64,000 nt of DNA from Symbiodinium kawagutii (taxonomy: Eukaryota; Sar; Dinophyceae; Suessiales; Symbiodiniaceae): assembly GCA_009767595.1 (NCBI GenBank), contig VSDK01022183.1, positions 433,831 through 497,830 on the forward strand, written 5' to 3'. Position 1 is the stretch's first letter. Each line of letters opens with the position of its first letter. Position numbers and translations under genes: made by a program. Below are positions 12,206-23,589 of the stretch, one piece after another. The notes beneath the pieces are model-generated. The model had not been told where the DNA came from. It saw nothing but the letters and a program-made list of their open reading frames with translations, and ran no database searches.

Positions 12206-12460
12206 TGAGATCCATCACAAATGGACCTCCCAGCCGAATCTCAGTGAGATGGTGATTTGTGATGGATCTCACTGAGATCCATCACAAATCACTGGAAGCT
12301 GGTTGTCCATCACAAATGGAGGGTTTGGCTGGGAGGTCCATTTGTGATGGCTCTCAGTGAGATCCATCACAAATCAGGGCTGGGCGAAACAGCAAAATTT
12401 TCTGATCCACTGATGGATGAACTTTGTGATGGATCTGAAGCAGATCCATCACAAATCAGG
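12206..12460. repeat. cluster of GATCCATCACAAATC palindromes
   Basis: GATCCATCACAAATC or its complement recurs at least eight times in about 250 bp. The strongest unit, 12252-12292, is a perfect palindrome with 20-bp arms (right arm TGAGATCCATCACAAATCAC) around one central C. A second motif, CTCCCAGCC/GGCTGGGAGG, also appears in both orientations, giving nested inverted repeats. It abuts the gap. Confidence 0.85.
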
Positions 12461-13598
12461 GCTGGGACAACAGCAACAGGAGAAAAAAGAGCTTTTTGGT
12501 TTCCCCCAAAAAAAACACTGTTAGTATACTTGGAAGCTGGTTGTAGGAGTCAAATAATGTATGCATGTATCATCTATATAACTTGGTTTCAATTCTTTTC
12601 GGTCGATATCCATGAAATAGATGATCTTAAGCATGCGCTACCAACGTCCACCGCTCCTGAGCTGCCGGACGCACAACCTGCGCCTCTTTTTCAAAACACT
12701 TTTGTTCTATACTGCGTAGCACCGAAGTAAATGTTGTTCTAAAGTTTAGAGGGCTACAGTGCGAGTTGACACCGGTCTTGACCCAATTGAAGCTCGTCCA
12801 ATTATATACATCTATGCCCTGAAAGGTTTAGCCCATAGCAATGAAATTTGGCCAGGTTTGCCAATGCATGCCAGCAATGGTGTGACTTTCTATCTACTAA
12901 CTAAATTGTTCGACCATTCAGGCACCAGTGTTGGCAAAGGGAAGGAATTGTTTGCGGACAACCATGCATGGTTGCTGATGCTGGCAAAGTTGTTACTGGC
13001 AAAATATGGACACCCATAATCTGATACAACATGTTCTTGTACCAAAACGCGTTGGTACAGTATGGTACAAGTCGATTACCAGCCTCCAACCCAGCAATTC
13101 CTAATTGGAAGCTACATCCTGGAACACAAGCCTGATGACGGGCACCTGAAAACATTAAGGTATTTGTCGCGGATTTGACGAACGCTTTAAATTTATTTCC
13201 AAAAAAATCCAAATTTTATAAAGTTTCTTAAAATCATCATCGAAATGATGCTGCAAAAAAAACATTTTCTAAAAGATGGTAAATTATTGGAAAGTATCAG
13301 TAAATTACAGGCTGGTTGCAGGTCTACGGGTTTACGGTTAATACCCATATTCGTTTACGGGTGGAAATGAAAAATGGCATGTGTTTTCCCAGATCTTTTT
13401 AGATTGTGGATTGTTTTTGGGTCTACGGGGGGTCTGCGGGCAAAAAAAACGTGTTTGTTCTTTTCATGGAGTGAAAAGGATCGTTTTAGTTCCAAAAAAA
13501 CATTTCTCATTCTTGCTAATTAATACTTATTCACTTGGCATCTCCTGTTTGGATACAACATATTAGCATTATCGATAACTTGTGGACACTTGTCCCAG

Positions 13599-13745
13599 GA
13601 TCTGGAAAGTATCAGAACAGGTTTGCAACTTGCCAAGAAAAACCTCACGCCATTCACTCGGAATGTCGATGTTCCGGCTCCAGAGCTTTCCAACTTCATC
13701 CGGGGCCTACTTGGGTTGATTAATTTGCAATGGATGATGTTTTGA
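13599..13745 (+). pseudogene. coding-like remnant inside the inverted-repeat element
   Basis: After a possible acceptor (TTGTCCCAG) an open frame of 48 codons reads DLESIRTGLQLAKKN, then FTRNVDVPAPELSNF and IRGLLGLINLQWMMF, and ends in TGA. The residue pattern is protein-like, with amphipathic spacing. No start codon and no recognised family. It lies between the two arms of the 8850-15660 structure, so it may be a fragment of the element's own gene or of a captured gene. Confidence 0.35.
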
Positions 13746-16115
13746 TAACTTGTTTTTCTGAAGGCTAAACAAACATATTGAACCCCATCTTGGTGTTAAT
13801 CACCCATTGTTTCTTTCATTGGGGGCCTCCTTGTTGATCAGCTTTCTGGTTGCTTTTGCTATTGGTTGATTGGGAATTTGTTCTTTGGCAATCGGTCATC
13901 CTACGAAAATTAATGGACTCAGAATTGAAAATAAACACATATTGTACAATCAATCCCATGAGGATCCACAAGTGGAAAATAAAAATGTAGAAACAATTGA
14001 TACGAAAATCAAAGTACCAGTATTCAATCCCCATCATTCCCCCAGAAGCCATCAAGAATTCATTGAGTAGCCTTGCTTTCAATGCTTTCATGTGGGTTGG
14101 AAATGTTGAAACCTGTGTCAAACCACCGCCAACCTTCTGAAACCGAGCTATTTTGGGGTATCTAAAACAACAGGTTTTAAAGAAGAACATGTTTTTTAAT
14201 TTCGCAAAGAACCAATTTTTTGGATTCCAACCCGGAAACAAATGCTTAAGGGCTCCCAAAGACTTACATACATTTTCGAATATACATATCTTTTTTGAAA
14301 AATGATGAACATTGGGAGTATTAGTTTTGAATTTGCCATGCGAATCAAACAACGAGAAAACTTATTGTGACTTGGAAATATTAAATCATTGATTAAAAAT
14401 GTTAATTGTGAATTGAGATGGCTAACAGTACATGAGGAATATTGAGCGCAAAACCGTAGATTAACGAACAGTATTTGCTGGCTAAATGTTAGTTAAATGA
14501 AAAATGCAAAATCTACAGGTTGGAAAAGGAGTGAGAGAGACACCTCTGTTTAGAGGGCCTTTCTCATAAGATGTGAACATCAACTCTATTTCAAGAAAGC
14601 GATGGCTGTGATATTTTTTCAATCTTTACGCTGGGCGCTTCTTTCACACCACGGGCGTCCAAACTCATCAATTACCCTATTTTATTTGTCTACTAGCGAC
14701 AAGCTTAGGTGATAACGTCTCAGACTTTGCATTTGTTCCTCCAATAAGCAACCCGGTATCAATGCGCCAGTTGTGACACACTTTTACATTACATCCGAAT
14801 TGCTGACGGAACACCATAGATTCTTCAACGGGCGCCCGTCCCATAAAAAACAAACATGGCAAAGTGACTTTGAAGTTGGTTTACTGTTTCGAACTTTATC
14901 TTTCCATGCCCTATGACATCTTCTCCGACATGTTCGCTGACATGTTTTGCATTGTTTTGCTGGCATTTTTTTCTCGCAAAATTTGAAAATTCTTCCTGGC
15001 ATGGTATCCAAATCATTGTGCCCTGGTTCATTTACATCAAAGTACTTATATTTGATGTGCTAACGCAGTGAAAGAGGTAAAGAAAAAACTGTGAGGTAAA
15101 ATCGACCAACATGTACTAAAGATGGCGCTTCACCAGCATCAGTTATATATTAAACTTGATGCATCACAGTTACGTTGGGCTTGGACAGAAGTCGACGTAG
15201 CCCTGGTACGGAACAAAATGTTTTTATTTTCAAACATTGTTTGAAAACACATGTTGTATTTTTCCTGACATTTTGAACAAGTTCTCTGACATATCTTCCA
15301 ACATGTTTTGGCAACACGTTGTCTGGTATATCTTCTGACATGTTGTTGGGCAAATAATCTTCTCAGCTACTGCTAGTGAGTTGTGTTTTTCAAGGTTGTG
15401 TCAGTCTGCAAATCTGGTTCTTCAGCTTTTGCTTTTCAGCACTCGCTGCTTTTCATCAGCATGTTTTACAGCCTTTGCTTTTCAGCAATCTGATATGAAT
15501 GTTTTTCAGCAGCGATTGTTTTGCGGCTGTTCAGTCAGGCTTTTCAGCCCTTTGTGTTAAGTTCGCGTAGAAGTAACACACCCCTGTATGATGTGTTGTT
15601 CTTCGCGCCCTGAATCATTCTCGCGCCCTGAATCAAAAGTAAATTCTTTACATGTGTGACTTATCGATGATTTCCTTTCGGTGGCCGTTCAGCCGTCTTA
15701 CACTGAGACCAATCAAACAATCAATAGGGATAAGATGCGTACCCTTATTTTGATGAAAATCCACATTGACTTGTCGCTTTCACATGGTTGCGATCCGGTT
15801 TTCGACAGCTTGAGACAGCCGAAGCACCTAGCAGCAACTTCAACAGACACTTCTCAAGCTTCGCATCATGCATTGGCAGTCCCCTCAGCATGCCCAAAAT
15901 ATCGAGCTTGAGTGTGTTAATAAGCCATCCAACATCATTCAAGCATAGTGATATTTGCTATACTTAGTTGTAAAGCCCAGTTGTGAGCCCTAGTATGCCC
16001 TAGTTCTACCCTATGCCAATGTCATAGCTCAGTTCTACCAATGTTATACCCTAGTTATGCCATAGCTATGCCCTGCCAGTGGCACTTCCCCCAGTTGTAA
16101 CTCCTCCAACGTTAG

Positions 16116-16248
16116 GGCGGCCCCATGGCTCGGCCTGCCCAGCTCCTTCACAACATCCTGGGGGACCTGGAAAACGCCAAGAAGCGACGGGTGAAGAAGG
16201 CCGCTGCCGCTGCCACTCGGTGCTGCCCTTGGAGATGTTGCGATCATG
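16116..16248 (+). CDS. plus-strand exon, basic Ala-rich segment
   Basis: A GC-rich island after acceptor ACGTTAG and before donor GTGAACC. The frame reads GGPMARPAQLLHNILGD, then LENAKKRRVKKAAAAAT and RCCPWRCCDH. It has a short amphipathic helix followed by a basic Lys/Arg/Ala run and a Cys-rich end. The ATG at 16125 could be a start codon if the GTTAG acceptor is not used. No family is recognised. Confidence 0.6.
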
Positions 16249-17116
16249 GTGAACCAATGTTAATCAGTGGAACCAGTGATAAAACGCATGTTAACCAGTG
16301 TTAATCAATGGAGATGATAGGAGATGAAGATACCAATGGTTAATCAGCATGTTTGAAAACTGGTAACCAGTGTTAAAACATGATGTTAAAACCTGTTAAG
16401 ACCTGCAAAGTCTAAAAGGCAACCAATGTTAATTATGTGGTTTCCTTAGATTTCCAAAATGATCTGCAAGGTTGCTTATCAGTTGGTTAATCACGGGGTG
16501 GTGGAGAACTGCTGAATTAGAATGGTTTAGAGGACTTCTGCAGTCGCTGGTTTGGACAGGATTATCAAAAGCTATGTTGGGAAGGACGCTGTGAAACAAT
16601 CACTAGAACAATTTCCCAGGCTTTGGTGTGGTGTGAGTTATATACGACTACTCCTGGAGTTGTGCTGGTTGTCTTTGTAGTGAGTCAGCATCACCAGTGC
16701 TTGTTTGTGAAGTTGGCAATGACTGTCAATGATAGATACCCTTTTTGTTTGAGCACGGCCAGCCATGAAAACAATTCACATATGATACATATTATTGTTT
16801 GTCTGTGTGTTTGCGCCAAATTCTAAACAAACACATAGTCGCTTTGTCGCTGTTTTCGCTAGTTGTTTATTCCCCTCATAGCCATCGTTCCTTTTGGAAC
16901 GTGCCAAATGTTGGGCGGTGAATCTTCAGGGCTGTCGAGTCATACAGGTTTGTGGATGGTGGGATGCAGTAGCTGGCTGTTGGTTGGGACCGAGCGAGGC
17001 CAGGAGCCAGGGGTATCCCGTTTGACGGGGGGTATCCCATTCTGGCCCTTTCAAGGGGGAGCCCAGGAGCTAGCCTGGTGCCACATTCTACCCTCGGAGC
17101 AGAAACCAATAATTTC

Positions 17117-17451
17117 TCCCGTGCGGTCAGATTCTAGAAAAGAATATTGGAATACCTCTAATTCCGGTTCCTTCGATCAATAAAATTAGTCTGGCTTCAT
17201 GCTATGCTCGCAATAGCCAAAATTGTGGACTGCGTGGTCGTCCCTTGCATCTTCCGTATCAGCATGAAGTTCAGTACTACCTCGACAAATTTTTGCTGGC
17301 ACAATCTTTGAAACCACAGCAGATAGCCAAGCTGACTTTTCCACTCCATGTACCTTGCAAAAGTCCCATCACGATTTCACCCTATGATTCGATCTTCAAA
17401 CTCCATGCAAGGTACAAGGAATGGGCCATGTACATTAGGCGCTCATGAGCA
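17117..17451 (+). CDS. unrecognised coding-like frame
   Basis: One frame stays open for about 110 codons and looks like real protein. It includes PCGQILEKNIGIPLIPVPS, then LRGRPLHLPYQHEVQYYLDK, QSLKPQQIAKLTFPLHVP and a TGA after YKEWAMYIRRS. There is no upstream ATG in frame, and the left limit is a TAA. GC content is ordinary, unlike the GC-rich plus-strand exons, which suggests a separate gene, an old insertion or a terminal exon. No domain is recognised. Confidence 0.35.
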
Positions 17452-18137
17452 AAAAGCCGTGAGTGAGCACCCAGAATGGGTGCAAGAAAATTCAGGGGGA
17501 TGAAGGGGAAACCATCACCCAATTAGGTGACAGCACAAATTAGAAGTGTACCAACCTGCTGGCTTCCATCGTCCTCAAACTGGGATGAGGTTCAGTGCTC
17601 CGGCACTCAGTCTCACCCCAGGGACCGTTGCGTGTGAGGAGCTACCAGGAGTGGTGTAACCAGATGGTAGACTGGTTCAATTCTGAATGGTATCATGAAC
17701 CATCATTGCTCGCTGCTCATCAATCGTAGTAGGTACCTGGGAAATCGTCCCTCACTAGGTAGCAAAGCAAGGTGTTGCATTAAGCGCAACGGGAAAAACA
17801 TGTCCAAGAACTGACCCTGGAATGATATGAGCACTTTTCGGCCCTAGAAAATTGATGAATGTGGTGATATTATGATTAGAATCAGCAGGGGGAATATGGT
17901 CATAGTCAATCAACCATCAACTATCCATGTTGAATCACAACATTGATTAGCATATATTACAGTAGCTATCAATTATTCACTGTAAGTTCAGATAGATTAA
18001 CATATAACATGTTCAGCATAGACTACCATATTACCATAGTGAGCGTTAAATATTCACCATAAATCAAGGTAAATGAACCGGTTATGGGTATGGCTTTCGA
18101 CCGATTCTACCGGAGCAGCAACTCCGGTTAACTCCAG

Positions 18138-18198
18138 GTGAATGCAACGTTCCAGCGGAAGGTGCGGTGGAGATCACTGGATATGGCCTTGGGCCGTG
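18138..18198 (+). CDS. short plus-strand exon
   Basis: 61 bp between acceptor AACTCCAG and donor GTACCC, in an island of higher GC. It reads VNATFQRKVRWRSLDMALGR and ends in phase 1. It is too short to assign. The strand and texture match the exons at 16.1 and 19.5 kb, so it probably belongs to the same gene. Confidence 0.5.
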
Positions 18199-19261
18199 GT
18201 ACCCTTTATTGGTTGAGTAATGATTGGTGATGATCTGTTAATGGTTGAGCAATGGTGGTCAGTGGTCAATTCATTGTGGTTAATGGTTGGGTCAATATGA
18301 TTAATGAACAGGTACCTTTGTTGGTGTGCGCTCGTTCACCCACATTTTTGGGCTTGTATTTGTGTAGAGTAGAGGTTAGTGAAATTCTGAATTTTGGTAC
18401 AGTGTATCCATCACAAACGGTGTATCCGGAGGCAAGATGGTAGATAAAATGTATCCGTGACACACCATGTTTGGGTCCATTCTTTATACGTTCGTCAATC
18501 ATGGTGCTCCCAACTGTGAAGAGGCTCTCTGAGCGATCATCAAACCTTGGCCTTCATTAAGCATGACCGGCCATTTAATCATATGTAATCCCTATCAGCA
18601 TTGTAAAGCATCATTGCCTGCAATTATCCACCATCAACCACCACTATTGGCCAGTAAAATCTTGCCCACTGCAAACCTTGAACCCAATTTATCGATCATA
18701 AACCCAATTAACCGTTGCAATTTATATTCCAACTGCTGTCGTGATCTTTGCATTATTGATTATTTTCAGCCAGAACCTTCTGGTTGCTGTCCGCAATGAA
18801 CGGTACTGGCACCAATGGGTCCAGAACCTTTCAATTGTTTTCCTGCAACATCTCGTTTGTTTACTGGTAGTTTGTTGTAAAGCGGAGGCATTGATGCACC
18901 TGAGTTTTAGCGCACGCACCACGGGGCGCACGGCTTGCAGTGGAACAGAACAGAACTGACAGCAACGATCGTTGTTCACATCAGGCAATAGATAAGCATT
19001 GGCGATGTTGACAAACACAATTGTCCATGATTTTGTTGATTATTCATCACCATTGACCATTCATGGACCATACTTGTAGACCATCAATCAACCATGATTT
19101 CTCCATGAATTAATTAACCATGACCGACCATGATTCACCATCACAAACCACTACTCGCCCATTTATTAAACCCACTAACAATCATTTAACCACCATAAAC
19201 CATTCTGAGCCCACCACGTAATTAACCACTTTTCAACCTTGAACCATCAACCGGTCAAGCA

Positions 19262-19278
19262 TGACATCATCCTCATCC

Positions 19279-19337
<59 letters not shown>
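19262..19337 (+). repeat. (CAT)n microsatellite
   Basis: About 25 near-perfect CAT/ATC steps with a few CCT interruptions. On the minus strand it would read as an Asp run, but it lies in ordinary intron-like sequence. Confidence 0.95.
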
Positions 19338-19339
<2 letters not shown>

Positions 19340-19503
19340 CATCATCACCATCACCATCTGTCAACAACCATATCCAACTATCAACCATTCCATCATCATC
19401 TAACCATTGAGCGTGGTCACTACCCATAGTTTCAAGGGGGCACATATGCTACCTTAGAGGGTCTAAAGCCATGGCTACAACCCAAGCGGCACATCCAAGT
19501 AAG

Positions 19504-19636
19504 CCACCGTGCGGACCTACCAGGTGGGCCGCCACGGTGCCTGCGTGGACTTCCTGCGCGCCAGCGGCTTCCAAGAGGCGGACGACGCGGAGGCGGAGGC
19601 GGAGGCGTGGCTGGGACCTGGAAGGGGGGCTGACGG
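19504..19636 (+). CDS. plus-strand exon resembling the end of a PUB domain
   Basis: GC-rich island after AAG. The frame reads [20 protein letters not shown], then GFQEADD and an Ala/Glu run. In PUB (PUG) domains, found in PNGase and UBX-type partners of the p97/VCP ATPase, the last helices carry the pattern G-A-V-x-F-L-x-x-x-G-F; here it is [12 protein letters not shown]. Only this last part of the domain lies on the exon, so the assignment is tentative. The probable donor is GTGGGG at 19637, directly before an (ATGG)n array. Confidence 0.5.
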
Positions 19637-19645
19637 GTGGGGAGG

Positions 19646-19722
19646 GATGGATGGATGGATGGATGGATGGATGGATGGATGGATGGATGGATGGATGGAT
19701 GGATGGATGGATGGATGGATGG
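19646..19722 (+). repeat. (ATGG)n microsatellite
   Basis: About 19 perfect ATGG units directly after the exon at 19504. A second such array follows the exon at 43840 in the same way. Confidence 0.97.
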
Positions 19723-20049
19723 AACTAGTTTGTTTATTTACATTTATTTTTGTTCATTTTTGAATTATTGATGTCAAGTACGTATGTCCACTTATATTTT
19801 TGATGATCGAATCGCTGCAACCACAACCACAGTCGTTGCCCCCTGCTTGTCCTTAGCTTTCTCTACGGGATGTCATGTCGGGCCCACATCATCAACATCT
19901 CATTCACAAGCAACTGGTGAAAAAACATGTGATGCAAAAGTTGTGCGTCTTTGGCTAGTACAGCTAAACTATCTGGTCAAAATAGCTACAACTACAATAT
20001 CATGGCTTCACTGTGGCTTCCAATACAATTCAAACAATGACAACAGTGA

Positions 20050-20200
20050 CATTACCACGGCCACTGCCAACGTTTAGCCTGGGCAGAGTTGTGCTTGTCG
20101 GGCCATCCGTGCAGGAGGAGCGCAAGGGAGGTTTGTTCGAATCCCAGTGCGACGGCAGGGTGGAACGTGGCAAAGTTAGGAATTGTTGGCGGCAGAGTAT
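20050..20200 (+). CDS. possible plus-strand exon, frame unclear
   Basis: A GC-richer island with two possible acceptors (TTTAG and GGGCAG). One open frame reads GRVVLVGPSVQEERKGGLFE and continues about 20 residues; another also stays open. No donor is decisive. It is listed because it fits the spacing and strand of neighbouring exons. Confidence 0.3.
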
Positions 20201-20431
20201 CCCTCTATGTACGTTTGAATATTGATGCATATATATCTGCAGATGTGTAACAATACATTAAGGAATGCATTCTACATAGATCTAAGTAATTACATATCGA
20301 TGGAAACATGCTCATACGTTAATTATCATAAGTGCATGTGCAATCATGTGCATGCAATTAAATCCCCCCTATCAGTCACTGCCCCATGAGTCACTGTAGT
20401 CTACTGTAGTCGTTTTGTTGGGCCTCTTCAG

Positions 20432-20472
20432 CGTGGATGACTACGGCAAGTTACTGCATGGTGCACAACCAG
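20432..20472 (+). CDS. possible micro-exon
   Basis: 41 bp between a good acceptor (GGCCTCTTCAG) and donor GTGGTA. Two of the three frames are open (VDDYGKLLHGAQP or WMTTASYCMVHNQ). Supported by splice signals only. Confidence 0.35.
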
Positions 20473-20768
20473 GTGGTACCAGCTGAGAAACATCAGCTGC
20501 TCGGATCGGATTGATACTCCATGGTACCTGTGGACGGCTGGAGCCTGGACCAGGCCATACCATCACAACATGCCGATATGGTTTTGCAAGTGTGTACATT
20601 TGACACCTGTATTTCATACATTTTCATACTGTATTCTACAATATACTGAGTATACGGTGTATATATATATATATATACGATATACATTTGGGTTTATATA
20701 CAGACAAGTGCCTACGCATGTATATACACATGACATAAGTATGTGCATATGGACATACAGTATCGTAT

Positions 20769-20860
20769 AGTGTTTAATAGTTGGTTATCTTACAAGATGT
20801 GAACAAGATGACCAACCATTGTTGTACCTATTGTTGTAAGATAACCAACTATTAAACACT
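20769..20860. mobile_element. MITE-like hairpin with perfect 27-bp inverted repeats
   Basis: The left arm 20769-20795 (AGTGTTTAATAGTTGGTTAT, and on) is the exact reverse complement of 20834-20860. The 38-bp loop has no coding content. Perfect arms at this length mean recent insertion or selection on the hairpin. Confidence 0.75.
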
Positions 20861-21007
20861 AAACCATATCATGCATGTCCATCAATGGTGTAAAGACCTA
20901 TAGTTCATCTAATATGTTCATAGATCCATTAGTATAAGTACGTTTAAACCATGGTGTCCATCACCTCCATATGTTCAGCAAACCTCCTCTGAAATCATTG
21001 TGACCCT

Positions 21008-21092
21008 GAGAACGACCTGCGTGTCATCGAGGCTCCACATGCCGGTAGCCTACATTCTTCGGCTCACCGATGCACACCATGTTCTGGCAGGT
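21008..21092 (+). CDS. possible plus-strand exon
   Basis: GC-richer stretch open in two frames. One reads LHMPVAYILRLTDAHHVLAG up to a GTGTGG donor, the other ENDLRVIEAPHAGSLHSS. No polypyrimidine acceptor is visible, so the left border is uncertain. It may connect to the exon at 21611. Confidence 0.3.
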
Positions 21093-21610
21093 GTGGCCAA
21101 GGAGGCTTGGTGCTTCAGCAGTGATCATTGTGACCCTCTGGCAACCAACGTGGAAGCAACAAAAAACATGTGTTTGTATAACCAAGCCGTGATATACTGT
21201 GGTAGTTGTTTAGCCATTATTGTTGGTGATTATCTTCCATGATTAAAAAAACGATGTAAACCAACGACTTCCATAAATTTTCCACCCAACCATGGGATCG
21301 TGACTACCAGAGTCTTTGATTAGTTCCGCCCGGTGTGCTTTCACGTTGCAAGCGCTTGAGATTCGGTTCAGAATGACCTATCTCATCAAGCAGCTCCAGA
21401 AGGTTTGCGGGCGAGGGGTTCTGATACAACGTCTTATATATCAACTAAGCCATTTGGCCCTCATGGCATTAACCAACAACTCTCCTTAAGAGTCTAGACC
21501 ATGAGAGTTGTTGGTTTGAACCAAGATTGGCCAACTAAGGAAGTCCGACTATGAACCATCAGAGAACCCATCATTGGTGGAATGGCAACTGAAAGCTGTT
21601 GTCGTTGCAG

Positions 21611-21707
21611 GCAGGCGTTTCAGTACCTCCCATGCCTGGTGGTGGCGGGGCTACCCATGGAGCGACACGGGGTGGTCAACTACTGGGACCTTGGAGGCCT
21701 GGACTTA
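21611..21707 (+). CDS. plus-strand exon, weak CRAL-TRIO resemblance
   Basis: 97 bp between acceptor GTCGTTGCAG and donor GTAAGA, both canonical. The frame reads QAFQYLPCLVVAGLPMERHG, then VVNYWDLGGLDL. The G-x-P-x-x-E-R-x-G spacing followed by a D-x-x-x-L element recalls the start of CRAL-TRIO (Sec14-like) lipid-binding domains (GRPV...ERLG...D). The match is short and could be chance. The exon itself is among the best-defined on the plus strand. Confidence 0.6.
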
Positions 21708-21899
21708 GTAAGATTATTGTTATAATTCTAGGTATGATACCATGGGAGATATCAATTTATCCCTATAAAATTGTAATTAAGAACTCGTTATACCGTAGTA
21801 TGATTATAGTGCCCAGGTGTAATCAAATTTCCCAAATCATTATTTTTGGGCCTATTTATCCATGAGTATTACTGTGTATAGCCACTCCCCCGTGTAATG

Positions 21900-23100
21900 T
21901 GATGATTTGCCCCTTTCTCTGCTGCAGAAAATTTGGATGCCCAATGCAACAGATTTTCACAGTCGTTTTTGGCGGTATATATTCAAGATTTTGACAGATT
22001 TTGATATTGTAGATAGGTGGTCAGTTTGGTGTGGTTGGGATGTCCATGATTTATGGACGGCTCCTGTTCATTTTTGTTCGAGGATGTTCCAGGCAATAGT
22101 TGCTGTTTTTGACTGATTGCAGTTCAGAGTGCAAACAAGGCTGCAGAAAACAGCCACGAACACCTTCACCATTCTTTAACAACTCCAGCTACATGTAGCT
22201 GCTTACACTCATCGCCATAGCAACTCTGGCGACGTAAGGACCTGCTGTTTAGTCAAGCTATGTCAAGCTGCAGGAGGTGTTCCATGTCATGATTCTGGGG
22301 GCTCCAACGAATCATAAGGAATCTTTAGGAAATGGCACGTGTTTGTCCTGAGTGTGATGTAGATGTGTGAGTATTTTTGAGATCAACATGAACAGGTGCG
22401 CATAGATTTCACGCCATTTCACCAAAAACAATAAGTAGGCATTGATGAGTGCAGAAAACAACTGTTTTGATTCATCCAACTGTTCTGCACTCTGCTCACC
22501 ATGCCAAACTGGGCCAAACTCCCATGTCCAAATGGTCATCAAAACGATCACCACTAAGCCTCGAGAGAGTAGAACTTGGGGAATACCGTTGAACACGTGG
22601 TATCCCACAGCTTTACTAAGATGTCCGTTGTGGTGTTTGGTTGCGATTGGGGTTGTTGTTTTTAGTGGGTTAAAAACGGTGGGATCTCCGATTAGATAGT
22701 TGGCCCATGGTTGGTTAGTATATTGGGATTCTAGTAACGGAGGAATTTCGGGCCCCAATATACAGTACCCGGATAAGTACACCTTGTTTGTGAACATCTA
22801 AACTTGATTACTACCTGGCAGTCAGATTAACATTGGCTAGTGACTACCTGAGTAGCATCTTGGGAATTTTTCCTCATTAACTGTCCCAATATGATCAACA
22901 TACTAGGGTTTAAACCCAACTCCTTATCGCATATTGGGTCTACTATCCATTAACCATTGAAATCCATTCACCATTATCAGCGATGATTCAACTATCATTA
23001 ATCCATGGTTGGTTGATATATCCCATGGTATCATTCACCATTATCGATCATGATTTATCATTTCTCATTAATCCATGGCTGGTTGATACATCCCATGGTT
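21900..23100. other. presumed intron
   Basis: Contains a 161-codon minus-strand open frame (22312-22797) that does not look like a conserved protein and was not accepted. Otherwise AT-rich, with CATTAACCATT-type simple sequence from 22930 on. Confidence 0.4.
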
Positions 23101-23109
23101 GGTTGATAT

Positions 23110-23226
23110 GGCTGTGGGTCAAAACCCGGTACCCCTGGTTCCCCCTTCGTTAACCATTGTTTTCCCTATGGTTTTGTTGGTTATTATCCCCTAATATTGG
23201 TGGGGTAACTGCTTGACCCATAGCCA
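23110..23226 (+). repeat. family 2 short inverted-repeat element
   Basis: Begins GGCTGTGGGTCAAAACCCGG and ends TGCTTGACCCATAGCC. The interior carries CCCCTGGTTCCCCC, TTAACCATTGTTTTCCCTAT and GGTTATTATCCCCTA. Nearly the same modules occur in the same orientation at 56411-56525. It sits in a nest of related GGTTGGTTATTATCCCC fragments from 22980 to 23420. Confidence 0.75.
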
Positions 23227-23521
23227 TATCCCATGGTTGGTTATTATCCCCCACTAGTTGGTTGGTAGCTATCTATAGCTGGTATATCCACTACTATTGT
23301 TGGTTGTTATCCCCTACGATTAACCATTAACCAGCAATAGTTGATTAACCAACAACTATAATAGCTAATAATCCATTACTAGTTATATCAATCATTAACC
23401 ATTAACCAGCTATCCCATGGTTGGTGGATTAACCCAACATCCTGGGTCGTTGCTCGGTTTTCACATGTTTTCACGAGCTTCGGCCAACTGAGGCTTCAAT
23501 CCTTGTTCCTCCAATGTGCAG

Positions 23522-23553
23522 GCGGTGGACACTACCAGGCACAGAGACGCTAG
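23522..23553 (+). CDS. possible micro-exon with GA donor
   Basis: A strong polypyrimidine-AG acceptor (TTGTTCCTCCAATGTGCAG) is followed by GCGGTGGACACTACC and about 17 more bases to TAG|GATGGG. A GA donor would fit dinoflagellate splicing. It reads AVDTTRHRDA. Short, with one unusual border. Confidence 0.3.
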
Positions 23554-23589
23554 GATGGGGATGTATGGATGGAGGTCTATGTGAGGACA

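Larger units (their letters stand above)
8850..15660. mobile_element. large inverted-repeat structure (~6.8 kb)
   Basis: The left arm (about 8850-10010) and the right arm (about 14530-15660) are reverse complements at roughly 80% by eye. Shared landmarks include the doubled GATTCAGGGCGCG at the outer ends, ACAACACATCATAC, GGCTGAAAAGCCTGACTGAA, GATTTGGATACCATGCCAGG, CAGCAATTCGGAT and CGCTAGTAGACAAATA. The core holds the tandem array, the assembly gap, the palindrome cluster and a coding remnant at 13599. This is either a DNA transposon with long terminal inverted repeats or two copies of one element inserted head to head. No transposase is seen in the readable core, but 932 bases are missing. 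Confidence 0.7.

Noticed and set aside
11061..12275. Long open frames of 330-400 codons on both strands
   Set aside because: They consist mostly of the 932-base N gap and are artefacts.
13816..14352. 178-codon minus-strand open frame
   Set aside because: Phe/Lys/Asn-rich composition follows the AT bias; no motif and no supporting splice sites.
16863..17183. 106-codon plus-strand frame
   Set aside because: Arises from a GC-rich GGTATCCC/GGGGG repeat-like patch; the overlapping frame starting at 17117 looks more protein-like.
17622..17730. Possible plus-strand exon after CACCCCAG (PLRVRSYQEWCNQMVDW)
   Set aside because: Attractive reading, but another frame is equally open and no donor could be chosen.
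19233..19445. Minus-strand poly-Asp frame
   Set aside because: Translation of the (CAT)n microsatellite without other coding signal.
22312..22797. 161-codon minus-strand open frame
   Set aside because: No splice borders, no protein-like conservation pattern; within chance for this amount of AT-rich sequence.
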